Positions 1 through 6,013 are shown, numbered from the stretch's first letter. The stretch is 8,017 nucleotides of DNA from Aeromicrobium sp. (GCA_023254755.1 JALRKU010000176.1:1-8017), one strand, 5' to 3'. Program-made: numbers and translations. The notes: a model not told the origin generated them from the letters alone.

Positions 1-297
1 TTCCCCGCTACCGACGAGCTCGTGCTGCCCGCGACGCAGACCTACGACGACGGCGAGGTCGTCGAGTGGGCGACCGAGCAGACCGGCGACGAGGAGCCCG
101 ACCACCCGGCGCCGACCCTCGCGCTCGCCGCGGCGAGCGCCACGGACGACCACCACGGGGGCAGGGCGGCAGGTGGCGACGCCTCGGCCGTCGACGACTC
201 CGGCGACGGAGGGGTCGACCCGCTGTCGGTCGCGGCGCTGGTGGTCGCCGTCGTGGCGCTGGGTCTCACGGTGAACAATCGACGTCGTGCCTCGTAG
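1..297 (+). CDS. YcnI/DUF1775 copper-binding protein, C-terminal part (partial, 5' end outside window)
   Basis: The reading frame is open from base 1 and ends at the TAG at 295-297, so about 98 C-terminal residues are visible. The first visible residues (FPATDELVLPATQTYDDGEV, then VVEW) and the following EPDHPAP resemble the end of the YcnI/DUF1775 domain. In this family, an exported membrane-anchored protein binds copper outside the cytoplasm through a histidine-brace-like site at its mature N-terminus. That site lies outside the window and cannot be checked. After the domain comes a low-complexity linker rich in Ala, Asp and Gly with one His pair, then a single transmembrane segment (roughly the last 25 residues) and a short basic tail, as expected for a membrane anchor. 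The gene overlaps copC by 11 bases, which agrees with the common ycnI-copC-copD order. The family call rests on the C-terminal motif and the context. Confidence 0.8.
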   Translation, partial: FPATDELVLPATQTYDDGEVVEWATEQTGDEEPDHPAPTLALAAASATDDHHGGRAAGGDASAVDDSGDGGVDPLSVAALVVAVVALGLTVNNRRRAS

Positions 298-814
298 GAC
301 CTTCAGGACGGCCGGCGCGCTCGCGATCGCGGGCGCGCTGGTCCTGCTGGGGACGGCTCCTGTCGCGGCCCACGCGTCGCTCACCGGAACCGACCCCGAG
401 GACGGCTCGACGCTCGACACCGCGCCGACGTCGCTGACCTTCTCCTTCAACGAGGTCGTCGGCAACGCCGCGGTGGTGGTCAGCGCACCCGACGGCTCGC
501 GCGTCGACGTCGCCGACGTGACGGCGGTGGACCGCGAGGTCACCGCCTCGGTCGCCGACGTGGACCAGAAGGGCACCTACACCGCCTCGTACCGGGTGGT
601 GTCGGCCGATGGGCACCCCATCTCCGGGTCCGTCACGTACGCCGTCACGTCCGGCCGCACCGTCACGCAGCGTCCGCCGCAGGCCGCGGTGGAGCAGGGG
701 TTCGTCCACCGCCACCGCACGCACCTGTTCTGGGGCGTCCTCGCGGCGGCCGTCGCCGTGGTCCTGCTGCTCGAGCCACTGAGGAGGCGATCCGATGACC
801 CGCACGACGCGTGA
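287..814 (+). CDS. copC: CopC-domain copper-binding protein with signal peptide and C-terminal membrane anchor
   Basis: This 175-residue protein has a clear signal peptide: a basic start, a hydrophobic core at about residues 9-22, and cleavage after VAA at 26-28. The mature protein then begins with His29 (HASL). CopC proteins bind Cu(II) with the mature N-terminal His plus an Asp and a His in a DGH motif; the matching residues here are Asp108 and His110 in SADGHPISG. The mature part contains no methionine, so the Met-rich Cu(I) site of plasmid-type CopC is absent. This suggests a Cu(II)-only form. A transmembrane helix follows at about 147-162, with a His cluster (H141, H143, H146) just before it. 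The GTG at 287 is chosen because it gives a complete signal peptide; no strong SD is seen, and the overlap with the upstream gene suggests translational coupling. The product probably delivers copper to the CopD protein encoded next. Confidence 0.93.
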   Translation: MPRRTFRTAGALAIAGALVLLGTAPVAAHASLTGTDPEDGSTLDTAPTSLTFSFNEVVGNAAVVVSAPDGSRVDVADVTAVDREVTASVADVDQKGTYTASYRVVSADGHPISGSVTYAVTSGRTVTQRPPQAAVEQGFVHRHRTHLFWGVLAAAVAVVLLLEPLRRRSDDPHDA

Positions 815-2756
815 CGTCCTGGCGGGGTTCCTCGTCGCCCTCTGCGCGCTGGGATTCGCCCTCGACCTCGGCGGAGGGGCCCCCCGGCCTGCCCCCGCCG
901 GCATCCCCGACGCGGGTCAGCTGGTCGGCTGGTCGCTCCCGATCGTCAAGCTGCTGTCCGACGCGTCGGGCGTGCTCGTCGTCGGGCTGCTGGTGCTCGT
1001 CGTGTTCCTCCTGCCGACCGGTGGACCCGAGGCCGAGGGTCTGGCGGTGCAGGGAGTGCGCTGGGCCTCGCGGTGGGCCGCCGCCTGGGCCGTCACCAGC
1101 GTCGCGCTGTTCGTGCTCACCGCGGCCGACATCTTCGCGTCGCCGCTCGGCGAGCTGACCCCCCGCCTGCTGTGGTCGTTATTCGCCGACGCCTCGCTGG
1201 GGCGCGCGATCCTCCTGCAGGCGCTGGGCGCGCTCCTGGTCGCGGTCGCGACCCGATGGACCCTGAGCACCCGGTCGCTCGCCGTCGTGCTGGGCCTCGC
1301 CCTCGCGACCCTCGCCCCGATCACCTTGACGGGGCACGCGGCCTCGTCGGGATCGCACTCGCTCGCCACCACGAGCCTGCTGCTCCACGTGGTGGGCCTC
1401 TGCCTGTGGGTCGGTGGCCTGGCGGCCCTCGGCTGGGTCGCCGCGCGTGGCAGCAAGCGGCTGCCCGACGCGATCGCCCGCTTCTCCCCGCTGGCCCTCT
1501 GGGCGTTCGTGCTCGTCGGGGTGTCGGGCGCCGTCAACGCAGGGGTCCGCCTCGGCCACCTCGACGCGCTGTGGGAGAGCGACTACGGACGTCTCGTCGT
1601 GGTGAAGACCGTGCTGCTCGCGGCGATCGGCGCGTTCGGGTGGCTCCAGCGGCGACGCATCGTCCGCCAGGGCGGAGGCTTCCTGCGACTCGCCGCCACC
1701 GAGCTGCTCGTGATGGCCACCGCGATCGGTCTCGGCGTCGCCCTGTCGCGCACGCCCACCCCGGTCGGCGAGGACGTGCTCACGACCCCGGCCGAGGAGC
1801 TCCTCGGCGGTCCCCTGCCGGACCCACCGACGGTGCTGCGTCTGCTGTGGAGCTGGAACGGGAACGGTCTGGGCCTCGCGGTCGTCGCGCTCGGCCTGGC
1901 GGCCTACGTCGCGGGCGTTCGTGCGCTGCGGCGTCGCGGCGACGCCTGGCCCGTCCTGCGCACCGTGTCGTGGTGCGCCGGACTCGCGGTCGCCGGCTGG
2001 GCCACGGTCGGTGGTCTGGGGGAGTACTCGCACGTGATGTTCAGCGCCCACATGGCGGCGCACATGGTCCTGTCGATGGTCGCGCCGATCCTGCTCGTCC
2101 TCGGCGCACCCCTCACGCTCGCCCTGAGGGCCCTGCCGGGTCCGAGGCGACCCGGCGAGGTGTCGCCCCGGGCGCTCCTGCTCGGTTTCCTGCACTCGCG
2201 GTTCTCGCGCCTCGTCACGCATCCGCTCGTCGCGCCGCTGCTGTTCACCGGCAGCCTCTACGCGCTCTACTTCAGCCCCGCGTTCGGCACCCTGATGTCG
2301 AACCACTGGGGCCACTCGGTGATGGACCTGCACTTCCTCGCCGTGGGCAGCCTCTACTACTACGTGCTCATCGGGGTCGATCCGTCGCCGCGGCAGCTCC
2401 AGCCGATCGTGCGCTTCGGCCTGCTGCTGGTCTCGATCCCGTTCCACGCGTTCTTCGCGATCGCCGTGATGTCGGCCGACACCGTGCTGGCGGGCGACTA
2501 CTTCCGCGCGATCGACCGGCCGTTCCGCCCCGACCTCCTCGCCGACCAGTACCTCGGTGGTGGCATCGCGTGGGCCATGGGGGAGGTGCCGCTGATCCTG
2601 GTCATGGGAGCGCTGTTCGTGCAGTGGATCCGCAGCGACACGCGTGAGGCGAGGCGCCGTGACCGCCAGGCGGTCCGCGACGGCGACGCCGAGCTCGAGG
2701 CCTACAACGCCCGCCTGCGCGACCTCGCCGAGCACGGCAAGCGTCGCGCGCCGTAG
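795..2756 (+). CDS. CopD / CtaG-type fusion: copper transport plus cytochrome c oxidase assembly membrane protein
   Basis: The ATG at 795 has a strong SD (GAGGAGG, 781-787) inside the end of copC, which it overlaps by 20 bases. The 653-residue product is polytopic. Its N-terminal half has helices at about 8-24, 53-74, 95-115, 135-153 and 162-178, then a CopD domain (about 185-320) with conserved H181, H188, H198 and the LWVGGLAALG stretch. The C-terminal half (about 345-615) is a caa3_CtaG-type domain with many membrane-facing His: H413, H419 and H423, H476, H504 and H507, H513, H551. CopD proteins are thought to carry copper across the membrane with CopC; CtaG-type proteins help put copper into cytochrome c oxidase. 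The same fusion is common in Actinobacteria (mycobacterial Rv0102 is, from memory, similar). The soluble, charged tail (about 614-653) looks helical. Direction of copper transport cannot be read from the sequence. Confidence 0.92.
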   Translation: MTRTTRDVLAGFLVALCALGFALDLGGGAPRPAPAGIPDAGQLVGWSLPIVKLLSDASGVLVVGLLVLVVFLLPTGGPEAEGLAVQGVRWASRWAAAWAVTSVALFVLTAADIFASPLGELTPRLLWSLFADASLGRAILLQALGALLVAVATRWTLSTRSLAVVLGLALATLAPITLTGHAASSGSHSLATTSLLLHVVGLCLWVGGLAALGWVAARGSKRLPDAIARFSPLALWAFVLVGVSGAVNAGVRLGHLDALWESDYGRLVVVKTVLLAAIGAFGWLQRRRIVRQGGGFLRLAATELLVMATAIGLGVALSRTPTPVGEDVLTTPAEELLGGPLPDPPTVLRLLWSWNGNGLGLAVVALGLAAYVAGVRALRRRGDAWPVLRTVSWCAGLAVAGWATVGGLGEYSHVMFSAHMAAHMVLSMVAPILLVLGAPLTLALRALPGPRRPGEVSPRALLLGFLHSRFSRLVTHPLVAPLLFTGSLYALYFSPAFGTLMSNHWGHSVMDLHFLAVGSLYYYVLIGVDPSPRQLQPIVRFGLLLVSIPFHAFFAIAVMSADTVLAGDYFRAIDRPFRPDLLADQYLGGGIAWAMGEVPLILVMGALFVQWIRSDTREARRRDRQAVRDGDAELEAYNARLRDLAEHGKRRAP

Positions 2757-2780
2757 CGACGCCGAACGCACGGAACGCAC

Positions 2781-2812
2781 GAACGGCGCCACCCGTGCGG
2801 GTGACGCCGTTC
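2781..2812. terminator. Shared hairpin between convergent copper operon and sodA
   Basis: Two 15-base arms (2781-2795 and 2798-2812) are complementary except at one position (2789 against 2804). In the minus-strand transcript that pair becomes a G-U wobble, so the stem is complete for sodA mRNA; in the plus-strand transcript it is a C-A mismatch. The hairpin starts 24 bases after the stop of the CopD/CtaG gene and lies 16 bases beyond the stop of sodA. No U-run follows on either side. Such U-less hairpins are frequent after actinobacterial genes, so termination is likely but inferred. Nothing else is seen in the 72-base gap. Confidence 0.65.
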
Positions 2813-2828
2813 GATGCCGGGGCTCAGG

Positions 2829-3446
2829 TCAGAAGATGACCTGGCCGCCGCTGGTGGCGGCGGTGAAGCGCTCCTGGGCGTCGGCCCAGTTGGCGATGTT
2901 CCAGAACGCCTTGACGTAGTCGCCCTGGACGTTGAGGTAGTCGAGGTAGAACGCGTGCTCCCACATGTCGAGCTGCGAGATCGGGATCAGCGTCGCCGGG
3001 ATGTTGCTCTGCTGGTCGTACAGCTGGACGATGACCAGCTTCTGACCGAGCGTGTCCCAGGCCGTGATGGCCCAGCCGGAGCCCTGGATGCCGAGCGCCG
3101 TCGCCTCGAACTGCGCGCGGTAGGCGTCGAACGAGCCGAAGTTGTCGTCGATCGCGGCCTCGAGCTCGCCGGTGGGCTTGTCGCCGCCCTCGGGCGAGAG
3201 GTTCTTCCAGAAGATCGAGTGGTTGATGTGACCGCCGAGGTTGAACGCGAGGTTCTTCTCGAGCAGGTTGATCGTGTCGTAGCTGCCACCCTCGCGGGCC
3301 TCGTCGAGCTTCTCCAGCGCGGTGTTCAGACCGTTGACGTAGTTCTGGTGATGCTTGGTGTGGTGCAGCTCCATGATCTTGCCGGAGATGTGCGGATCGA
3401 GCGCACCGTAGTCGTACGAGAGTTCGGGAAGGGTGTAGTCGGCCAC
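2829..3446 (-). CDS. sodA: Superoxide dismutase, Mn/Fe family
   Basis: The 205-residue product is a full-length member of the Fe/Mn superoxide dismutase family, which converts superoxide to hydrogen peroxide and oxygen, usually in the cytoplasm. All metal ligands are visible: His28 in LHHTKHH, His76 in NHSIFW, and Asp160 and His164 in LDMWEHAFY. Tyr36, the second-sphere Tyr, is also present. GGH at 71-73 and Gln145 in YDQQSN fit the manganese-type pattern; at the position of Gln145 the iron enzyme of M. tuberculosis has His. Metal use therefore leans to Mn, by inference. No signal peptide is present. The start is a GTG (3446-3444) preceded by GAGGAGG (3457-3451) at a short four-base spacing; this SD lies within an inverted repeat. 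The gene is alone on its strand, converges with the copper operon and diverges from the phosphatidyltransferase gene. Confidence 0.97.
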   Translation of the reverse strand: MADYTLPELSYDYGALDPHISGKIMELHHTKHHQNYVNGLNTALEKLDEAREGGSYDTINLLEKNLAFNLGGHINHSIFWKNLSPEGGDKPTGELEAAIDDNFGSFDAYRAQFEATALGIQGSGWAITAWDTLGQKLVIVQLYDQQSNIPATLIPISQLDMWEHAFYLDYLNVQGDYVKAFWNIANWADAQERFTAATSGGQVIF

Positions 3447-3447
3447 G

Positions 3448-3483
3448 AGTCCTCCTCAGGACTGGGACCCGGCCAGGGGTCCC
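3448..3483 (-). promoter_or_regulatory. Two abutting hairpins in the sodA leader, the second enclosing the SD
   Basis: Read on the minus strand, GGGACCC-CTGGCC-GGGTCCC (3483-3464) is a perfect 7-bp stem with a six-base loop. With no gap it is followed by AGTCCT-GAGG-AGGACT (3463-3448), a perfect 6-bp stem with a four-base loop. One base later comes the GTG start. The SD, GAGGAGG, is formed by the loop and the first bases of the 3' arm, so the folded form would hide it. Arms of the two stems are partly complementary to each other (GGGAC with GUCCU), so alternative folds are possible. The repeats are seen directly; a role in translation control is inference. The outer 7-6-7 repeat could instead be a DNA operator. 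Confidence 0.5.
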
Positions 3484-3511
3484 GGATGTTCTGTTGTGTG
3501 CTTGCGTACCC

Positions 3512-3539
3512 ATCCTGTCAGGCCAGCGCACAGATGCAA
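3512..3539 (-). promoter_or_regulatory. Candidate sodA promoter
   Basis: On the minus strand, TTGCAT (3539-3534) and CAGGAT (3517-3512) are separated by 16 bases and resemble -35 and -10 elements. The predicted transcript would start near 3505 and include both leader hairpins. CAGGAT has the NAGGNT pattern of the two plus-strand -10 candidates in this window. CTGACA (3521-3516) is an alternative -35 but has no good -10 at the right distance. The support is weak and comes from motif likeness and position. Confidence 0.25.
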
Positions 3540-3582
3540 CGACGCGTTCGCGGGGCGGGACGGAACGCGCGCCGACGGCGGC

Positions 3583-3588
3583 TAGGCT
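3583..3588 (+). promoter_or_regulatory. Candidate -10 element of the phosphatidyltransferase operon
   Basis: TAGGCT fits the actinobacterial TANNNT pattern. Its surroundings (GCTAGGCTGA, 3581-3590) match nine of ten bases of the candidate in front of the FHA gene (6470-6479). No convincing -35 lies 16-18 bases upstream. Transcription would begin at about 3594-3596, at the base of the leader hairpin. Confidence 0.35.
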
Positions 3589-3592
3589 GAGG

Positions 3593-3633
3593 CCCGGCAC
3601 GGACCGGTGGCGGTCCGGCCGCACAGTGCCGGG
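3593..3633 (+). promoter_or_regulatory. Long leader hairpin in front of the phosphatidyltransferase gene
   Basis: CCCGGCAC (3593-3600) pairs perfectly with GTGCCGGG (3626-3633). Directly inside, GGACCG (3601-3606) pairs with CGGTCC (3611-3616) around a GTGG loop. The two helices give 14 GC-rich base pairs, interrupted only by a nine-base bulge on the 3' side (3617-3625). The SD (AGGAGG, 3634-3639) begins at the very next base. If transcription starts at the -10 candidate, the mRNA would begin with this hairpin. The pairing is seen directly; effects on RNA stability or on translation are inferred. It could also act as a DNA site. Confidence 0.5.
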
Positions 3634-3644
3634 AGGAGGTGACC

Positions 3645-4220
3645 GTGGCGAAGGAACCGGTGCTCACGATCCCGAACGCGCTGAGCTTCGTCCGTCTGCT
3701 GCTGGTCCCGGTCTTCCTGTGGCTGGTCCTCGGCCCGGAGCACGACGAGCTCGCCTTGCTCGTGCTGGTGGTGTCGGGCGTGACCGACTACCTCGACGGC
3801 AAGCTGGCGCGGCGCCTCAACCAGACCACGAAGATCGGCGCGATCCTCGATCCGGTCGCCGACCGGCTCTACATCCTGGCCGTCGTCGTCGGCCTGGGCT
3901 TCCGCGACATCATCCCGTGGTGGCTCGCGGTGCTGCTGCCGCTGCGCGACGTCTTCCTGTTCAGCCTCGTGCCGTTTCTGCGCACCCGCGGCTTCAGCTC
4001 GCTGCCGGTGCACTTCCTGGGCAAGGCCGCCACGGCGGGCCTGCTCTACGCCTTCCCGCTGCTGCTGCTCGGCGACGCCCAGGGCACCGTGGCGGACCTG
4101 GCGAACGTGTTCGGCTGGGCGTTCACGGCCTGGGGCGTGGGTCTGTACTGGTGGGCCGGCATCCTCTACGCGTTCCAGGTGGTGCGGCTGCTGGCCACGA
4201 CCGAGCGCGTGCGGACATGA
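3645..4220 (+). CDS. CDP-alcohol phosphatidyltransferase (PgsA2-like; PGP synthase or cardiolipin synthase)
   Basis: The full family signature D-x2-DG-x2-AR-x8-G-x3-D-x3-D is present at residues 48-73 (D48, D51, G52, A55, R56, G65, D69, D73). Its Asp residues bind the metal ions that activate the CDP-diacylglycerol. The 191-residue protein is an integral membrane enzyme with about five or six hydrophobic segments, as is usual for this family. The GTG at 3645 is preferred because AGGAGG (3634-3639) is five bases upstream; the in-frame GTG at 3639 overlaps that SD. The substrate is not certain. Homologues are often called phosphatidylglycerophosphate synthase. However, Actinobacteria usually have another pgsA, and their cardiolipin synthase belongs to this same family, so cardiolipin synthesis is a real alternative. 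The position matches M. tuberculosis pgsA2 (Rv1822). The stop overlaps the next start (ATGA). Confidence 0.9.
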   Translation: MAKEPVLTIPNALSFVRLLLVPVFLWLVLGPEHDELALLVLVVSGVTDYLDGKLARRLNQTTKIGAILDPVADRLYILAVVVGLGFRDIIPWWLAVLLPLRDVFLFSLVPFLRTRGFSSLPVHFLGKAATAGLLYAFPLLLLGDAQGTVADLANVFGWAFTAWGVGLYWWAGILYAFQVVRLLATTERVRT

Positions 4221-5008
4221 CCTCGGGGCCGCAGACTGGCGACCGCGCCGAGGGGCTGCTCGACCAGATCGCCGCCCAGGCGCTCGACGACGACTACTAC
4301 CTGGTGCGCGCCGAGCCGCCGACGCGGATCGACCGGCTCGCCACCGGGGTGGCGCTGGCCGTGTTCGCCCTCCTCGTGACCGTCGCCGCGGTGCAGACCC
4401 AGGTCGACCGCCCGGCCACCGAGCGCGAGCAGCAGGCTCTGGCCGACGACGTCGAGATGCGCCGTGCGGCCCAGGAACGGCGCCAGGCGGCCGTGGCGGA
4501 CCTGCGCGACGAGGTCGCCGACCTCGCGGCGTCCGCCGACCGCTCCGATCCTGCTCAGCGAGCACTGCTGGCGCGCACGGCCGGGTCGTCGGTCCGCGGC
4601 CCGGGCGTCGTGGTCACCGTGACCCCGGTGGCCTCGGACGGGGGGCAGGGCGACGTGCGCGACGACGACCTGCAGCGACTCGTCAACACCCTGTGGTTCC
4701 TCGGCGCCGAGGCGATCTCGATCAACGACGAGCGGATCGGCACGACCAGCTCGGTGCGCACGGCGGGCGACGCGATCACGGTGAACTACAGGTCGATCGA
4801 CGCGCCCTACGTCGTGCGCGCGATCGGCGACGCCGAGCAGATCGAGGACCGTCTCGAGGACTCGCGGATCGGCCGTGACTGGCGCACCAGGTCGTCGTCG
4901 ACCGGCCTCGGGTTCAGCGTCACCACCAGCTCCGACCTCACGCTGCCCCGGATCGACGCGGCGCGTCTCGAGGTCCCGCACGCCACACCGGTCAAGGAGG
5001 CGCAGTGA
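4217..5008 (+). CDS. DUF881 membrane-anchored protein, first copy
   Basis: The product has 263 residues: a cytoplasmic N-terminal part (1-41), one transmembrane helix (about 42-60), a charged, probably coiled-coil segment (about 66-106), and a DUF881 domain (about 115-255). Domain hallmarks are GPGVVVTV (128-135), FLGAEAISIN (161-170) and APYVVRAIGD (196-205). The domain should lie outside the membrane. No biochemical function is established for DUF881. In Bacillus subtilis a member (YlxW) is encoded with sbp beside division genes, which hints at an envelope or division role. The ATG at 4217 overlaps the preceding stop in ATGA and has no clear SD, so coupled translation is likely. The longer open frame upstream is discarded because it would run through the phosphatidyltransferase gene. 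This copy matches Rv1823 by position and is longer at both ends than the second copy. Confidence 0.9.
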   Translation: MTSGPQTGDRAEGLLDQIAAQALDDDYYLVRAEPPTRIDRLATGVALAVFALLVTVAAVQTQVDRPATEREQQALADDVEMRRAAQERRQAAVADLRDEVADLAASADRSDPAQRALLARTAGSSVRGPGVVVTVTPVASDGGQGDVRDDDLQRLVNTLWFLGAEAISINDERIGTTSSVRTAGDAITVNYRSIDAPYVVRAIGDAEQIEDRLEDSRIGRDWRTRSSSTGLGFSVTTSSDLTLPRIDAARLEVPHATPVKEAQ

Positions 5009-5337
5009 TCCCCGTCATCGGACTCGTCGTGGGCGTCGGACTCGGCCTGATCTTCCAGCCCGAGGTCCCCGACGGCCTGCGGCCGTACCTGCCGATCGCG
5101 ATCATCGCGGCGCTCGACGCCGTGGTGGGAGCGCTGCGCGCCCTGGGCGAGCGGCGGTTCGACGACCGCGTGTTCGTGATCTCGTTCGTCTCCAACGTGC
5201 TCATCGCGGCGTTCATGGTCTATCTCGGCGACCAGCTCGGCGTGGGGTCGCAGCTGTCGACCGGCGTGGTCGTCGTCCTCGGCATCCGCATCTTCGCGAA
5301 CGCGGCCGCGATCCGGCGCAGGATCTTCCGTGCGTGA
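5005..5337 (+). CDS. sbp: Small basic protein Sbp (DUF1290 family)
   Basis: This 110-residue hydrophobic protein has three predicted transmembrane segments (about 2-17, 28-46 and 57-75) and a further hydrophobic stretch near 84-98. It ends in a basic tail (RRRIFRA). The PYLPIAIIAALDAVVGALRA stretch (28-47) is the family's most recognisable part. Family members (YlxX/Sbp of B. subtilis, Rv1824 of M. tuberculosis) are encoded beside DUF881 genes, but their biochemical role is unknown. The GTG start overlaps the upstream stop in GTGA and has a very good SD (AAGGAGG, 4994-5000). Being placed between two DUF881 genes suggests that its product forms a membrane complex with theirs; this is inference. 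Confidence 0.92.
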   Translation: MIPVIGLVVGVGLGLIFQPEVPDGLRPYLPIAIIAALDAVVGALRALGERRFDDRVFVISFVSNVLIAAFMVYLGDQLGVGSQLSTGVVVVLGIRIFANAAAIRRRIFRA

Positions 5338-6013
5338 CCGCCGCCTCGTCGCCCAGGTCGTCGTCGCCCTGCTCGTCGGCGGGCTGGCCTTCGCCGTCGT
5401 GATGCAGACGCGCGACGAGCCGACGGAGGACTACCGCAACGTCCGCAGCGAGGACCTCGTCGAGCTGCTGAAGTCGCTCGACAGCGCCAACCAGCGGCTC
5501 GACCGGCAGATCGCCGAGCTCACCTCGACGCGCAACGACCTGCTCGACAGCACCAAGCGCACGCAGGCCGCGACCGACGAGGCCCGGCAGCGCGCCGACG
5601 CGCTGGCGATCCTCGCCGGCACGGTCGGCGCCACGGGGCCCGGGGTCACGATCTCCGTCACCGACCCCGCCGCCGGCGTCGACGCGGCGGCGCTGCTCGA
5701 CGCGGTCGAGGAGCTGCGGAACGCCGGCGCCGAGGCGATCGCGATCAACGGCTCGGCGCGCGTCGTCGGCAGCACGTCGATCGTCGACTCCGACGACGGC
5801 ATCCGCGTCGACGGCCGCGTGGTCAAGGCGCCGTACGTGATCGAGGCGATCGGCGACGCGGCCACCCTGGCCGAGGCCAGCCGCATCATCGGCGGCCTGG
5901 TGGACACGCTCGAGCAGCGCGGCGCCACGGTGCTGGTCTCGGAGGAGAAGAAGGTCACCATCACCGCCCTGGCTGACGCCAAGGAGCCCGAGTACGCTCG
6001 TGCCGACTCCTAG
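5330..6013 (+). CDS. DUF881 membrane-anchored protein, second copy
   Basis: The product has 227 residues: a very short basic N-terminus, one transmembrane helix (about 7-25), a coiled-coil-like segment rich in Leu, Arg, Asp and Gln (about 40-95), and a DUF881 domain (about 96-216). It shares GPGVTISV (103-110), GAEAIAIN (133-140) and APYVIEAIGD (167-176) with the first copy, so the two are paralogues. It lacks the long N-terminal cytoplasmic part and the C-terminal extension of the other copy. The helix and domain order predict an extracytoplasmic domain. The GTG at 5330 lies eight bases inside the end of sbp, with a weak SD-like AGGA (5320-5323), so coupling is likely. It matches Rv1825 by position. 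The 42-base gap to gcvH contains the 8-base palindrome GGTCGACC (6016-6023) but no convincing terminator. Confidence 0.92.
   Translation: MRDRRLVAQVVVALLVGGLAFAVVMQTRDEPTEDYRNVRSEDLVELLKSLDSANQRLDRQIAELTSTRNDLLDSTKRTQAATDEARQRADALAILAGTVGATGPGVTISVTDPAAGVDAAALLDAVEELRNAGAEAIAINGSARVVGSTSIVDSDDGIRVDGRVVKAPYVIEAIGDAATLAEASRIIGGLVDTLEQRGATVLVSEEKKVTITALADAKEPEYARADS

Noticed and set aside
1073..2647. Long + strand open frame (524 codons) in another frame inside the CopD/CtaG gene
   Set aside because: Arg/Pro/Ala-rich low-complexity translation, no domain, no SD; a GC-bias shadow.
1179..2792. Long open frame on the minus strand (about 537 codons) opposite the CopD/CtaG gene
   Set aside because: It is rich in Arg, Gln, Glu and Asp with no domain, lies fully antisense to a clear membrane protein, and is typical of third-position GC bias.
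3562..3588. GGAAC (3562-3566) as an ECF sigma factor -35 for the phosphatidyltransferase operon
   Set aside because: The partner GTT-type -10 is missing at the expected distance; TAGGCT fits a housekeeping type better.
3639..3644. GTG at 3639 as start of the phosphatidyltransferase
   Set aside because: This GTG overlaps the last base of the AGGAGG SD; the GTG six bases later has proper spacing and gives the usual short N-terminus.
3494..4216. N-terminal extension of the first DUF881 protein
   Set aside because: The frame is open but overlaps the whole phosphatidyltransferase gene and reads as Arg/Gly/Pro-rich noise; the ATG in the ATGA overlap at 4217 is the sensible start.
5993..5998. TACGCT as a -10 element for gcvH
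   Set aside because: No -35 at a suitable distance (the TGACG-like stretch is too close), and it lies within coding sequence; gcvH may be cotranscribed from upstream.
4217..6013. DUF881 pair as a recent tandem duplication
   Set aside because: Only short motifs are shared and lengths differ; the pair is an old feature of Actinobacteria (Rv1823/Rv1825), not a recent event in this genome.
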